A DNA stretch of 14,279 nucleotides from Clostridiales bacterium (GCA_004555535.1 SFHU01000073.1:1-14279); one strand, 5' to 3'. Numbered from the stretch's first letter, positions 5,847-13,223 are shown. Notes: a model not told the origin generated them from the letters alone. Numbers and translations are program-made.

Positions 5847-7784
5847 ATGCGCACGAAGGGGAAACGGCTTGGAATGCTCGCGGGGGCGGCGCTTTGCGCG
5901 CTGTCGCTGCTCGTTTGTGTGCTGTATCAGCGCGCAGCCTATCCGGCGTATCTGGACAGCGACATCGCGGCAGAGGTGCTCCTGGCACGCAGGCAGGTGG
6001 AGACTGGCAGCCTGGTGCAGATGGACTGGATGTATTCCACAGAGATCCGGATTTTCTCGCCGAACCTGCTCTACGCGCTGGCCCTTCTCTTTGATGCGGG
6101 CTTTGAGACGGCGCGCATCGTCGGCAACACGCTGGGGCTTGTGCTGCTGATGGCGGCGTGCGTGCTGCTGCTGCGCCAGGTCGGGCTCGGCTGGGGCGTC
6201 TCGCTGGCGGCGGCGTCTGTGCTGCCGCTGACGGCGGCCGGGTTCTACGGCTATGTGATGACGGTCGGCGGCTTCTATCTCTTTCATACCCTCTTCGGGA
6301 TGCTCTGCGCGCTGCTTTGGCTGCGCGCCTGCAGCCGGCCGTCGCATGCGGCGGCGCTTGCCTACGCAGGACTCTGCGCGTTGATGGCGTTTCTCTCTGT
6401 CCGGTATGTGCTCTGCTTCCTCTGCCCGGCGATGGCGCTGGCCGCGCTGGGCGCGCTGACGGCGGGCGACGCGCGCGAGGCGCTCGGCGGGGAGCGGCGG
6501 CGCGTGCTGCTGCGCACGGGGGCAGGCTTCCTGTGCGGGCTGCTGGGATACGCGGCCTCGGAGGCGATTCTTCCGCGGCTGTTTTACAGCGGCGTGGGAG
6601 CGGCCTCCTCATTCCATTTTGAAGCGCTCTCCGGCGAGGCGCTGCTCGGGCGGCTGATGACGATCGTGACCGACCTGCTGCGGCTGCTGGGCTGGCAGGG
6701 CGGGGTACAGCTGTTTTCCCCGGCGGGCCTTGTCAACCTGTGCATCGCGGCGACGCTGCTGCTGGGCACGCTGCTGCTTGCGCGCGCCTGCCGCGCACCG
6801 GCGCGGACGGACGATATGGGCAGGCAGCTGATCCTGCTGGCGCTGTGCGCGCTGGCGGTCAATCTCTTCTGCTTTCTGTTCATCCAGGGAACCTACATCA
6901 ACCGCTATCTGATTCCGGCGGTGATTCTGCTGCTGCCCGCGACGGCTACCGCGGCGGCGCGGGAGAAAAACCGCCTGCTTGGCGGCGCGTTTGCCCTTGC
7001 GCTGGCGGCGCAGCTGCTGGGCGCGCAGGGGCTGCTGCTTAAGCAGGCGCCGCAGGCCTGCGCGCAGGTGGAAGCGGCGCGCGCGCCGCTCATGGAGGCG
7101 GCGGATTACCTGACGGGCGAGGGCTATACGCACGGCTATGGCACGTTCTGGAACGTCCGCCTGCTGGAGGAGACCACCGGGGGCGCGATGTCGTTTGCCT
7201 CCGTGGCGCCGATGGAAAACGAGGAGGGCGCGCTGTGCGCGGTTTCCCCGGACATGACCCGCTGGATGGAGCCGGTCAGTGCCGCACGGATGGACGCCTG
7301 CCCCAGCAGGACGTTCCTGCTGCTCAGCCGGCAGGAGGAGGCGCAGCTTGCGCAGTGGCTGGCCTTTGCGGGCGCGCCGCTGCTGTTTGAAAACGACGGC
7401 TACTGCATCTACGGCTTTGAGAGCTCGCAGGCGTTTGTCAGCGGGATGCTGCTGGGCAAGGCGAAGCTGGAAAACGCGCGCTGGGAGGGGGATGCGCTGA
7501 TTCTCGAACCGGGCGGCCGGGCGCGCGTGCCGACCTCCTGGCGCGAGGCGGGCGAATACGAGGTCACGTTCAGCTGCGACGGCGGGGGCGCTGTGCTGCG
7601 GCCCTACATGAGCTCGGACTTCCGGTTGATCGCGGAATTCCCGGCGGCGCAGGGAGAAAACACGTTTGCCTTCCCGCTGCCGCAGGAGGACAAGTATTTC
7701 ATGCTGCTGCTGAAAAACGAGGGGCAGAGCGAGGTGCGCGTGCGCGCGCTGGCTCTGCGCAGAACGGGGGAGGCTTTGCAATGA
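5847..7784 (+). CDS. polytopic membrane protein, GT-C glycosyltransferase-like
   Basis: This 645-aa protein is not assigned to a named gene. Hydrophobic segments run from residue 10 to about 400 (roughly ten helices), then a soluble, probably extracytoplasmic, C-terminal part of about 240 residues. After the first helix comes YLDSD with acidic residues Asp37 and Asp39 and then WMYSTEIRIFSPNLLYA; an acidic pair in the first loop and a late TYINRYLIP motif (349-357) are typical of GT-C glycosyltransferases such as the ArnT/PMT type. The glycosyl donor would be lipid-linked and the acceptor is unknown. The start at 5847 follows SD AGGAGGGG (6-nt spacing). An in-frame opening at 5661 precedes the promoter -10 and cannot be used. 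The stop overlaps the DUF1836 gene by 4 nt. Confidence 0.75.
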   Translation: MRTKGKRLGMLAGAALCALSLLVCVLYQRAAYPAYLDSDIAAEVLLARRQVETGSLVQMDWMYSTEIRIFSPNLLYALALLFDAGFETARIVGNTLGLVLLMAACVLLLRQVGLGWGVSLAAASVLPLTAAGFYGYVMTVGGFYLFHTLFGMLCALLWLRACSRPSHAAALAYAGLCALMAFLSVRYVLCFLCPAMALAALGALTAGDAREALGGERRRVLLRTGAGFLCGLLGYAASEAILPRLFYSGVGAASSFHFEALSGEALLGRLMTIVTDLLRLLGWQGGVQLFSPAGLVNLCIAATLLLGTLLLARACRAPARTDDMGRQLILLALCALAVNLFCFLFIQGTYINRYLIPAVILLLPATATAAAREKNRLLGGAFALALAAQLLGAQGLLLKQAPQACAQVEAARAPLMEAADYLTGEGYTHGYGTFWNVRLLEETTGGAMSFASVAPMENEEGALCAVSPDMTRWMEPVSAARMDACPSRTFLLLSRQEEAQLAQWLAFAGAPLLFENDGYCIYGFESSQAFVSGMLLGKAKLENARWEGDALILEPGGRARVPTSWREAGEYEVTFSCDGGGAVLRPYMSSDFRLIAEFPAAQGENTFAFPLPQEDKYFMLLLKNEGQSEVRVRALALRRTGEALQ

Positions 7785-8317
7785 GCAGACCGGCGCATAT
7801 CGGACAGGAGGAGGGCGCGGACTGGGACACGCGGCTCGTGCTGCCCGAATGGGAGATGCTCCCGGATATCGGGCTGTATATGGATCAGGTGATCACGCTG
7901 ATGGAGCGCACGTTCTCCCCGGCGCTGCCCAAGGGGGAGATCACCAAGTCGATGGTCAACAACTACGTCAAGGTGGAGCTGATTCCCCGGCCCGTGGGCA
8001 AGAAATACGACCGCGAGCACCTGGCGCTGCTGATGATGATCGGCGTGCTCAAGCAGGCGCTGAGCATGGAGAGCATCGCCGGGATGCTGGCGCTGCTGTG
8101 CGCGCAGGGTGTGCAGAGCGGCTACACGCGCTTTGTCCGGGAAGTCGATCAGCTGGAGCAGGCGCTGGAGCAGGGGCGGGTCGATCTGAGCATCGGAAGA
8201 GATTCCCCGCAGGAGAAGGCGATGCACGCGGGCGTGACCGCTGCCGTCTGCACCATCAGCGCGAACCGGCTGCTGGCCAGGGCGCGCCGGGACGCGGACG
8301 AGGCACGGCAGGGCTGA
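7781..8317 (+). CDS. DUF1836 domain protein
   Basis: This 178-aa cytoplasmic protein carries the DUF1836 (PF08876) pattern: LPDIGLYMDQ (27-36), ITKSMVNNYVK (54-64) and KKYDREHLALL (74-84), followed by a helical stretch LKQALSMESIAGM. The first part resembles a MerR-like winged helix, and family members are thought to be small regulators, though no target is established. Its ATG overlaps the preceding stop in ATGA, with SD-like GGGGAG about 10 nt upstream, so its translation is coupled to the membrane protein. The pairing suggests it may regulate or respond to that protein's pathway, which is inference only. Confidence 0.88.
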   Translation: MSRPAHIGQEEGADWDTRLVLPEWEMLPDIGLYMDQVITLMERTFSPALPKGEITKSMVNNYVKVELIPRPVGKKYDREHLALLMMIGVLKQALSMESIAGMLALLCAQGVQSGYTRFVREVDQLEQALEQGRVDLSIGRDSPQEKAMHAGVTAAVCTISANRLLARARRDADEARQG

Positions 8318-8342
8318 GAAATTCGGGAAGCGCGGGAGCATG

Positions 8343-8396
8343 AAGCCCGGCGGACCCGTCATATATATAGGAGAGCGCACGGCGGACGGGCTTTTC
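8343..8396 (+). terminator. weak terminator candidate after DUF1836 gene
   Basis: AAGCCCG (8343-8349) can pair with CGGGCTT (8387-8393), or CCCGTC (8355-8360) with GACGGG (8385-8390), before a short CTTTTCC tract. The loop is long and includes an AT run (8361-8368). Termination here is plausible but weak. Confidence 0.3.
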
Positions 8397-8418
8397 CGGG
8401 CGGAATCTGACAAAAGCC

Positions 8419-8448
8419 TTGAAATGTGCTTTCATTATGGTTTATACT
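8419..8448 (+). promoter_or_regulatory. promoter of the zinc-ribbon/PG-binding gene
   Basis: TTGAAA (8419-8424) and TATACT (8443-8448) are separated by 18 nt, each 5/6 to consensus. Transcription would start near 8455, a short distance before the ATG at 8480. Confidence 0.7.
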
Positions 8449-8479
8449 ACTGCCAGAGGATTTTCAAGGAGGGCTGACC

Positions 8480-9202
8480 ATGTTTTGTCCCCACTGCAAT
8501 AACAAGATTCCGGACGGATCCAACATCTGTCCGCTTTGCTATGCCAATCTGGCCGGTGTGAAGCCGCAGGCCGAGCCGCGCGCCTCCGGGGAGGAGCGGT
8601 CCAGGGCGGAGAGCGCCCGTCCCCGAACGGCGAAGAAGCCGGCCTATACCAAGGGCAGCCGCGGCGCGAAGAGGAGCGCGGACAGGACGCCGATGATCAT
8701 CGCCTTCGGCCTGATCGTCATCCTGGTGATCATCATTGCGATGATCATCCGCTCGATGTTCGGCGGAGGCACGCCCGCGGCGCTGAGCACGCCTGTGCCG
8801 CAGGCGCAGGCGACCCCGGGCGCGAACTTCATCGTCTTCGGCGAGACGGCGACGCCGCAGGTGATCACCGTGACGCCGAGCCCGACCCCGGCGATCGAGA
8901 TCACGCCGACCCCCGCCCCGCAGACGGCAACCTACAAGACGCTGCGCAAGGGCGATCAGGGTCCCGAGGTCGTCACGCTTCAGCAGGCGCTCACGGAGCT
9001 GGGCTACCTGAGCGGCGCGGCAGACGGCAACTTCGGCACGAACACGATGAACGCCGTCAAGAAGTTCCAGTCGGACTACGGCCTTGACAGCGACGGCATC
9101 GCCGGAAAGATGACGCTGGAGAAGCTCTACACGGAGTCCTCGGTGACGCCGATCCCCGAGGTCACGGTCGGCCCCGGCGACATTCTGGATCTTCCGGGCT
9201 GA
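8480..9202 (+). CDS. zinc-ribbon, single-TM, peptidoglycan-binding protein
   Basis: This 240-aa protein has four parts. An N-terminal zinc ribbon has CPHC (3-6) and CPLC (17-20). A basic, disordered linker (about 25-70) follows. One membrane helix spans about 72-92. After a Pro/Thr-rich stalk with repeated TPxP units (about 97-150) comes a peptidoglycan-binding domain (PF01471-like, about 153-218) with LRKGDQGPEVVTLQQAL, GYLSGAADGNFG and DSDGIAGKMTL. The topology would put the zinc ribbon in the cytoplasm and the wall-binding domain outside. No catalytic domain is present, so it may be a wall-tethered scaffold or sensor. The ATG at 8480 has SD AAGGAGGG (6-nt spacing). It is transcribed alone between its own promoter and a terminator. 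Confidence 0.9.
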   Translation: MFCPHCNNKIPDGSNICPLCYANLAGVKPQAEPRASGEERSRAESARPRTAKKPAYTKGSRGAKRSADRTPMIIAFGLIVILVIIIAMIIRSMFGGGTPAALSTPVPQAQATPGANFIVFGETATPQVITVTPSPTPAIEITPTPAPQTATYKTLRKGDQGPEVVTLQQALTELGYLSGAADGNFGTNTMNAVKKFQSDYGLDSDGIAGKMTLEKLYTESSVTPIPEVTVGPGDILDLPG

Positions 9203-9215
9203 GAAGCACACAAGA

Positions 9216-9256
9216 GGCTGTAAAGAGGCTGGGAAAACCCTTTACAGCCCCTTTTC
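9216..9256 (+). terminator. terminator of the PG-binding gene
   Basis: A 10-bp stem, GGCTGTAAAG (9216-9225) with CTTTACAGCC (9240-9249), has a 14-nt loop and is followed by CCTTTTCT. Repeat copy 2 begins directly after it. Confidence 0.8.
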
Positions 9257-9259
9257 TAT

Positions 9260-9495
9260 GCGCGAAGCGAAGAAGGGAGTCTGAGGGGACCGAAGTCTGC
9301 CGCCGCCAATGGCGGAAAGAGGCAGACGAAGCGTCGGGAATCGCAGGGAGCGCCGCGGCGCGACCATGCGAGTTCCCCGAACTGAATTCCCTCAGGCAGG
9401 TTTGGGCGGAAGCCCAATGCAGCCCAAAATCAAAGGACAGTTTCAGAGCAGGATGCGCAGCATCCTACGATTGAAACGGGGACGATACTGCAAAG
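9260..9495 (-). repeat. interspersed hairpin repeat, copy 2 (inverted)
   Basis: This is the reverse-complement partner of 1223-1466. The core 9261-9403 differs from copy 1 at 4 of 143 positions. Hairpin A is AGGATGC (9450-9456) with GCATCCT (9460-9466), the same length and loop as in copy 1 but with a different stem sequence. Hairpin B is TTGGGC (9402-9407) with GCCCAA (9412-9417), again paired with changed bases. The segment between hairpins is shorter and dissimilar. It occupies most of the gap between the PG-binding gene and the L,D-transpeptidase gene. I find no gene in it. Confidence 0.9.
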
Positions 9496-9548
9496 TGGGT
9501 CGGGAATAGGCGCGGCCACCGACCGCCGCAAGAACCATGGAGAGAGAC
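9496..9548 (+). other. leader region of the L,D-transpeptidase gene
   Basis: GGTCGG (9498-9503) can pair with CCGACC (9519-9524). I see no convincing -35/-10 pair here, so the promoter may lie within repeat copy 2 or be non-sigma-A. Confidence 0.35.
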
Positions 9549-11165
9549 ATGATCAGACGCATTTTATCCGTTTTCCTGCTCCTGACGGCGCTCTGCGCTG
9601 GCGCGCTGGCTGCGCCGGAGCTGGGCGGCGTGCTCGCCAGCGACGCGCAGCTCATTTCAGGACAGCCGGGCTGGTACTTTGACTTCAGCCTCACCGAGGG
9701 CGGTACGCTTGCCATGCAGCTGCTCAGCGGCGAGACGGGCGAGTTTGTCGCCGACCTGGGCGCCGTGGCCGTGGAGGCCGGCGCGGGGCGCATCGAATGG
9801 GATGGCCTGCTGCCGGACGGAAGCGCTGTGCCGACGGGCAGCTATCTGGTCGCGGTGCAGATGCGCAACTTCTGGGGCGAGGAGAGCGGGAGCGCGCGGA
9901 TGTCGCTGCGCATCTTCGAGAGCGAGGCGCAGGCCGCGCAGGAGCGGCTTGACCTGAGCGCGCTGCTGCTGGAGGACGCCGCCGCCTGGGAGGATGCCGA
10001 ATGGGAGGACGCCACGCCTGCACAGGAGGATACCGCCGGGACGCAGCCCCCGCTTGATGAGGCGGGCGTCCCGGTCGCGACGAGCTTCTGGGACATGGAT
10101 CCCGACGCCTACGACCTGACCAACCCGGCGCATCAGCAGGCGATCTGGGAGCTGATGATGCAGCCGATCACGGTATTTGACGTCGCGCAGACGGAGCACG
10201 TCTACCCGACCAACGAACCGGGCATCTCCCGCACGCCCTATGAGCAGAACTGCGCGGGCGAGCTGCACGGGCAGAGCCAGGGCGTGCATGTGCTGGAGGA
10301 GGACACGGACGGCGACGGCTATGTGCTCATCGAGGCCTACTCCAACGACGGCACGAAGACGGACAACGCCTACATGGAGGGCCTGGACGCGCAGCTGATC
10401 CAGGGCTACGTCAAGAAGAGCCTGCTCTTTGAGGTCACGCCATCGGACAAGTACGCGCTGCTGGTGGACAAGCTGCGCCAGAAGCTCTACATCTTCGAGG
10501 CGGGTGCGATTATCGGCACGCTCGACATCTCCACCGGCCTGAACAACCCCAGCCAGCCCTACAACGAGACGCCGGCGGGCGAATTCATCACCGTCAGCCG
10601 CGTAGGCGACTTCCAGGCGGGCAGCCGCACCATCGGCGCGTATGCCATCCGCATCAACGGCGGCACGCTGCTGCACGAGGTGCTCTACGACAAGGCCGCC
10701 GACGGCACGAAGATCTACGACGCCTATGAGCCGATGCTCGGGCAGAAGGCGAGCCACGGCTGCATCCGCATTCAGCGGCGCAGGAACGCGCAGGGGCAGA
10801 ACATGGCCTGGCTGTGGGAGAACCTGGAGCTCAAGACCAAGGTCTTCATCTGGGACGACGCAGGGCGCAGGGTCTTCGAGCCTGAGGCGCCGGACGCGGC
10901 GACGCCGCTCTACCGCAACCCCAACGGCGGGAGCAACTACCACCTGGACGAGAACTGCTCCGGCGTCAAGAGCCAGTATCTGCCGCTGACCGGCGACCTG
11001 ACCTACGGCGACCTGACGCTGGATGAGTTCAAAAAGCTGACGCCCTGTCCCTACTGCGGCGCGCCCGCGCGGCCGGAGACGCTGCTTGAGCGCTACCTGG
11101 CCGAGGCGGAGCAGATTGGCTGGGAGGTGCCGGAGGACATCGAGGCGCGGTTCGGCCTGCAATAA
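9549..11165 (+). CDS. secreted L,D-transpeptidase (YkuD) with extra N- and C-terminal modules
   Basis: This 538-aa protein has a Sec signal peptide (MIRRILSVFLLLTALCAGALA, cleaved after about residue 21). Next is a FlgD/Ig-like beta domain (about 30-125), an acidic Ala/Glu/Asp-rich linker (about 125-170), a middle region (about 180-290) and a YkuD domain (about 297-437) with His376 and the catalytic SHGCIRI motif, Cys405. The C-terminus has YHLDENC (464-470) and CPYC (500-503), resembling small YHxxxxC/CxxC metal-binding modules. YkuD enzymes make 3-3 cross-links in peptidoglycan or attach proteins to it. The ATG at 9549 is preferred because GGAGAG precedes it; the ATG at 9537 has no SD and only adds MERD before the signal. 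It appears to be a single-gene unit. Confidence 0.92.
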   Translation: MIRRILSVFLLLTALCAGALAAPELGGVLASDAQLISGQPGWYFDFSLTEGGTLAMQLLSGETGEFVADLGAVAVEAGAGRIEWDGLLPDGSAVPTGSYLVAVQMRNFWGEESGSARMSLRIFESEAQAAQERLDLSALLLEDAAAWEDAEWEDATPAQEDTAGTQPPLDEAGVPVATSFWDMDPDAYDLTNPAHQQAIWELMMQPITVFDVAQTEHVYPTNEPGISRTPYEQNCAGELHGQSQGVHVLEEDTDGDGYVLIEAYSNDGTKTDNAYMEGLDAQLIQGYVKKSLLFEVTPSDKYALLVDKLRQKLYIFEAGAIIGTLDISTGLNNPSQPYNETPAGEFITVSRVGDFQAGSRTIGAYAIRINGGTLLHEVLYDKAADGTKIYDAYEPMLGQKASHGCIRIQRRRNAQGQNMAWLWENLELKTKVFIWDDAGRRVFEPEAPDAATPLYRNPNGGSNYHLDENCSGVKSQYLPLTGDLTYGDLTLDEFKKLTPCPYCGAPARPETLLERYLAEAEQIGWEVPEDIEARFGLQ

Positions 11166-11220
11166 GGACGGATTGGGACGAAATATGCAGAAAAATTCAT
11201 AATCATACGGGAATTTATGC

Positions 11221-11259
11221 AAAGGACGAAGAGCGGCGCTCCTCGTCCTTTGTTTATAT
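11221..11259 (+). terminator. terminator of the L,D-transpeptidase gene
   Basis: AAAGGACGA (11221-11229) pairs with TCGTCCTTT (11243-11251), with an inner GAGC/GCTC stem (11231-11241). The T tract TTTGTTTAT is interrupted but adequate. It lies about 55 nt after the stop codon. Confidence 0.8.
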
Positions 11260-11295
11260 TCCGATAATGGAATTCAGGCAAGGAGATGAAAGAAT

Positions 11296-11311
11296 TGACT
11301 GACTGACTGAC
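11296..11311 (+). repeat. (TGAC)4 tetranucleotide repeat
   Basis: Four perfect TGAC units lie in the gap between the transpeptidase terminator and the ABC promoter. Because the unit is 4 nt, TGA stops fall in all three forward frames. The rest of 11252-11370 is A-rich with no gene seen. Confidence 0.8.
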
Positions 11312-11370
11312 CGAAATTTGGGGGTTATATGGAAATGAAGGAAATGATTTGCATTTTTGAAAAATAAAAC

Positions 11371-11399
11371 TTGCAAAAGTGGAAGGGCTGTGGTATACT
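11371..11399 (+). promoter_or_regulatory. promoter of the amino-acid ABC operon
   Basis: TTGCAA (11371-11376), a 17-nt spacer and TATACT (11394-11399) with a TGG extension. Transcription would start near 11406 and leave a leader of about 90 nt. GCCGC (11440-11444) and GCGGC (11451-11455) in the leader form a hairpin followed by GCTTTCGTTTT, weakly attenuator-like. Confidence 0.75.
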
Positions 11400-11494
11400 T
11401 GCCCTACGGCAAACGGAAAGGAACCGGAAGCGGAAAGGGGCCGCAAGGATGCGGCAGCTTTCGTTTTGAAGAATACGACAGGAGTGTTCCGGCG

Positions 11495-12217
11495 ATGATT
11501 CAACTCAAAAATGTCCATAAATCCTTCGGCCACCTCGAGGTGCTCAAGGGCATCGACCTGACAGTGACCAAGGGCGAAAAGCTGGTCATCATCGGGCCGA
11601 GCGGCTCGGGCAAGAGCACGCTGATCCGCTGCATGAACGGCCTGGAGGAGGTCACCAGCGGCGAAGTCTACATCGACGGCAAGCGCATGACGCACAAGAC
11701 GCGCGCGGAGCTCAACCGGCAGTATTCCTCGATGGTCTTCCAGCAGTTCAACCTCTATCCGCACCTGACGGTCATGGAAAACCTGACGCTCGCGCCTGTC
11801 CGCCTCAAGAAGATGGACAAGGCCGAGGTGCAGGAGCTGGCCATGGCGAACCTCAAGCGCGTCGGCCTGGCGCAGAAGGCGAACGTCTATCCCACGACGC
11901 TCTCCGGCGGCCAGCAGCAGCGCATCGCCATCGCAAGGTCGCTGACGATGAAAAACCCGATCATCTACTTCGACGAGCCGACCTCCGCGCTCGACCCCGA
12001 AATGGTGCAGGAGGTGCTCGACATCATGATCGAGCTGAGCCATGACAGCATCACGATGGTCGTGGTGACGCACGAGATGGGCTTTGCGCGGGAGGTCGCC
12101 GACCGGGTCGTCTTCTGCGACGGCGGAAACATCCTGGAGGAGGGCACCCCGGAGCACTTCTTCACCAACCCGGAAAACGAGAGGACCAAGGCGTTCCTTT
12201 CGAAGATCCTGCGCTGA
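11495..12217 (+). CDS. polar amino-acid ABC transporter, ATP-binding protein
   Basis: This 240-aa ATPase has the family's usual length and all motifs: Walker A GPSGSGKST (34-42), Q-loop QQF (83-85), signature LSGGQ (136-140), Walker B IIYFDE (156-161), D-loop SALD (164-167) and H-loop His193. It is of the GlnQ/HisP/PebC type and powers uptake by the two permeases encoded downstream. The ATG at 11495 fits the family N-terminus MIQLKNVHKSFG; SD AGGAG lies 10 nt upstream, slightly far. A frame opening at 11357 includes the promoter -10 and is not the start. It is the first gene of the ATPase, binding protein, permease, permease order. Confidence 0.96.
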   Translation: MIQLKNVHKSFGHLEVLKGIDLTVTKGEKLVIIGPSGSGKSTLIRCMNGLEEVTSGEVYIDGKRMTHKTRAELNRQYSSMVFQQFNLYPHLTVMENLTLAPVRLKKMDKAEVQELAMANLKRVGLAQKANVYPTTLSGGQQQRIAIARSLTMKNPIIYFDEPTSALDPEMVQEVLDIMIELSHDSITMVVVTHEMGFAREVADRVVFCDGGNILEEGTPEHFFTNPENERTKAFLSKILR

Positions 12218-12250
12218 GAGGCAGACGACAATGACCGCGGAGCGGAGCCG

Positions 12251-12265
12251 CCGATGTCACATCGG
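12251..12265 (+). other. perfect palindrome between ATPase and binding-protein genes
   Basis: CCGATGT-C-ACATCGG is an exact 7-1-7 inverted repeat in the 103-nt intergenic gap, with GC-rich flanks that could lengthen the stem imperfectly. No T tract follows, so it is not a standard terminator. It may be an mRNA-stabilising hairpin or a protein-binding site. Confidence 0.5.
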
Positions 12266-12320
12266 GCGGGGAGGCCGGCGGTTGTTCATAAAAGCGACTG
12301 ATTAAAAGGAGGAAAACCCT

Positions 12321-13106
12321 ATGAAAAAGTGGACTGCTATCGCTCTTGCTGCCCTGATGCTGCTCGGCCTGTGCGCCGTGGCCGGCGCCGAAGGCACCTT
12401 CCGTGTCGGCGTCAAGCAGGACGTTTACGGCTTCGGCTACCTCGACGAGACGACCGGCGAGTACTCCGGCATGGAGATCGAGCTGGGCGCGCTCATCGCT
12501 GACGCGCTGGGCTATGACGACGTGGAATACACGACCGTGACGGCGGCGACCCGCGGTCAGATGCTGGACAACGACGAGCTCGACTGCGTCATCGCGACCT
12601 TCACGATCAAGCCCGAGCGCAAGGAGAGCTGGGACTTCTCCACGCCCTATTACACCGACGCCGTGACCGTGCTGGTCGAGGACGCCTCCGGCATCACCGA
12701 TCTCGCGGGACTTGTGGGCAAGACCGTCGGCGTCTCCACCGGCTCCACCTCCGCCAAGGCGCTAGCGACCGCGATGGCCGAGGCCGGCGTGATTGACGCG
12801 TTCGACGCGGACACCTTCGAGATCGCGACCTTTGCCGGCGGCGTCTCCTTCAAGGAGTTTGACGACTATCCGGCGATCTCCCTGGCGCTCGACGCGGGCG
12901 ACGTGGACGCCTTCTGCGTGGACAAGAGCATCCTGGCCAACTACAAGACCGACGGCCGCAGCTTCATCGACGCCTCCTTCTCGCCGCAGGACTACGGCGT
13001 GGCGACCAAGAAGGGCTCCGAGCTCTCCGGCAAGATCGAAGAGCTGATCACCGGCTGGCTCGAGGACGGCACCATCGCGGGCCTCGTGGAGAAATGGGGT
13101 CTGTAA
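12321..13106 (+). CDS. PEB1-like aspartate/glutamate-binding protein of the ABC transporter
   Basis: This 261-aa extracellular solute-binding protein family 3 member has a signal peptide (about 1-23). The mature part carries TRGQMLDNDELDCVIATF (77-94), KPERK (97-101), FSTPYY (106-111), DYPAISLALDAGDVDAF, VDKSIL and a KWGL end. From memory these match Campylobacter PEB1a, which binds Asp and Glu, unusually closely for a family-3 protein, so an acidic amino acid is the likely ligand. There is no canonical lipobox: the region reads LLGLCAVAGAEG, with a signal peptidase I type AGA site. The ATG at 12321 has SD AAAGGAGG. The gene is separated from the ATPase by a palindrome and from the permease by a terminator-like hairpin. 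Confidence 0.93.
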   Translation: MKKWTAIALAALMLLGLCAVAGAEGTFRVGVKQDVYGFGYLDETTGEYSGMEIELGALIADALGYDDVEYTTVTAATRGQMLDNDELDCVIATFTIKPERKESWDFSTPYYTDAVTVLVEDASGITDLAGLVGKTVGVSTGSTSAKALATAMAEAGVIDAFDADTFEIATFAGGVSFKEFDDYPAISLALDAGDVDAFCVDKSILANYKTDGRSFIDASFSPQDYGVATKKGSELSGKIEELITGWLEDGTIAGLVEKWGL

Positions 13107-13136
13107 GCCGCTGCCCGGCAACACAAAGGGAATCTG

Positions 13137-13173
13137 GGGGACGCGCAGTCGGCAGCTGCGCGCCCCGTTTTTC
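13137..13173 (+). terminator. intra-operon terminator/attenuator after the binding-protein gene
   Basis: GGGG (13137-13140) plus CGCGCAG (13142-13148) pair with CTGCGCG (13156-13162) plus CCCC (13163-13166), with A13141 bulged, followed by GTTTTTC. It lies 30 nt after the binding-protein stop and 50 nt before the permease, so it probably stops part of the transcripts. Confidence 0.75.
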
Positions 13174-13223
13174 GGCACAGGCCAACGGCGGCCTGAATCA
13201 CGACAGAAACGAGGCTTGACGAT

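Noticed and set aside
1223..9495. Repeat pair as ends of a composite transposon
   Set aside because: No transposase, no terminal inverted repeats or target duplications were found, and the genes between are ordinary transport and wall genes.
9657..11222. 521-codon minus-strand open frame opposite the L,D-transpeptidase
   Set aside because: It is antisense to a gene with signal peptide and catalytic SHGC motif, and begins in the terminator of that gene.
11357..11494. N-terminal extension of the ABC ATPase starting at 11357
   Set aside because: The stretch contains the -10 promoter box and is not part of the ATPase family fold.
11406..11494. glnA-type glutamine riboswitch in the ABC leader
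   Set aside because: CGGAA-containing segments recall parts of it, but the conserved order of motifs is not present.
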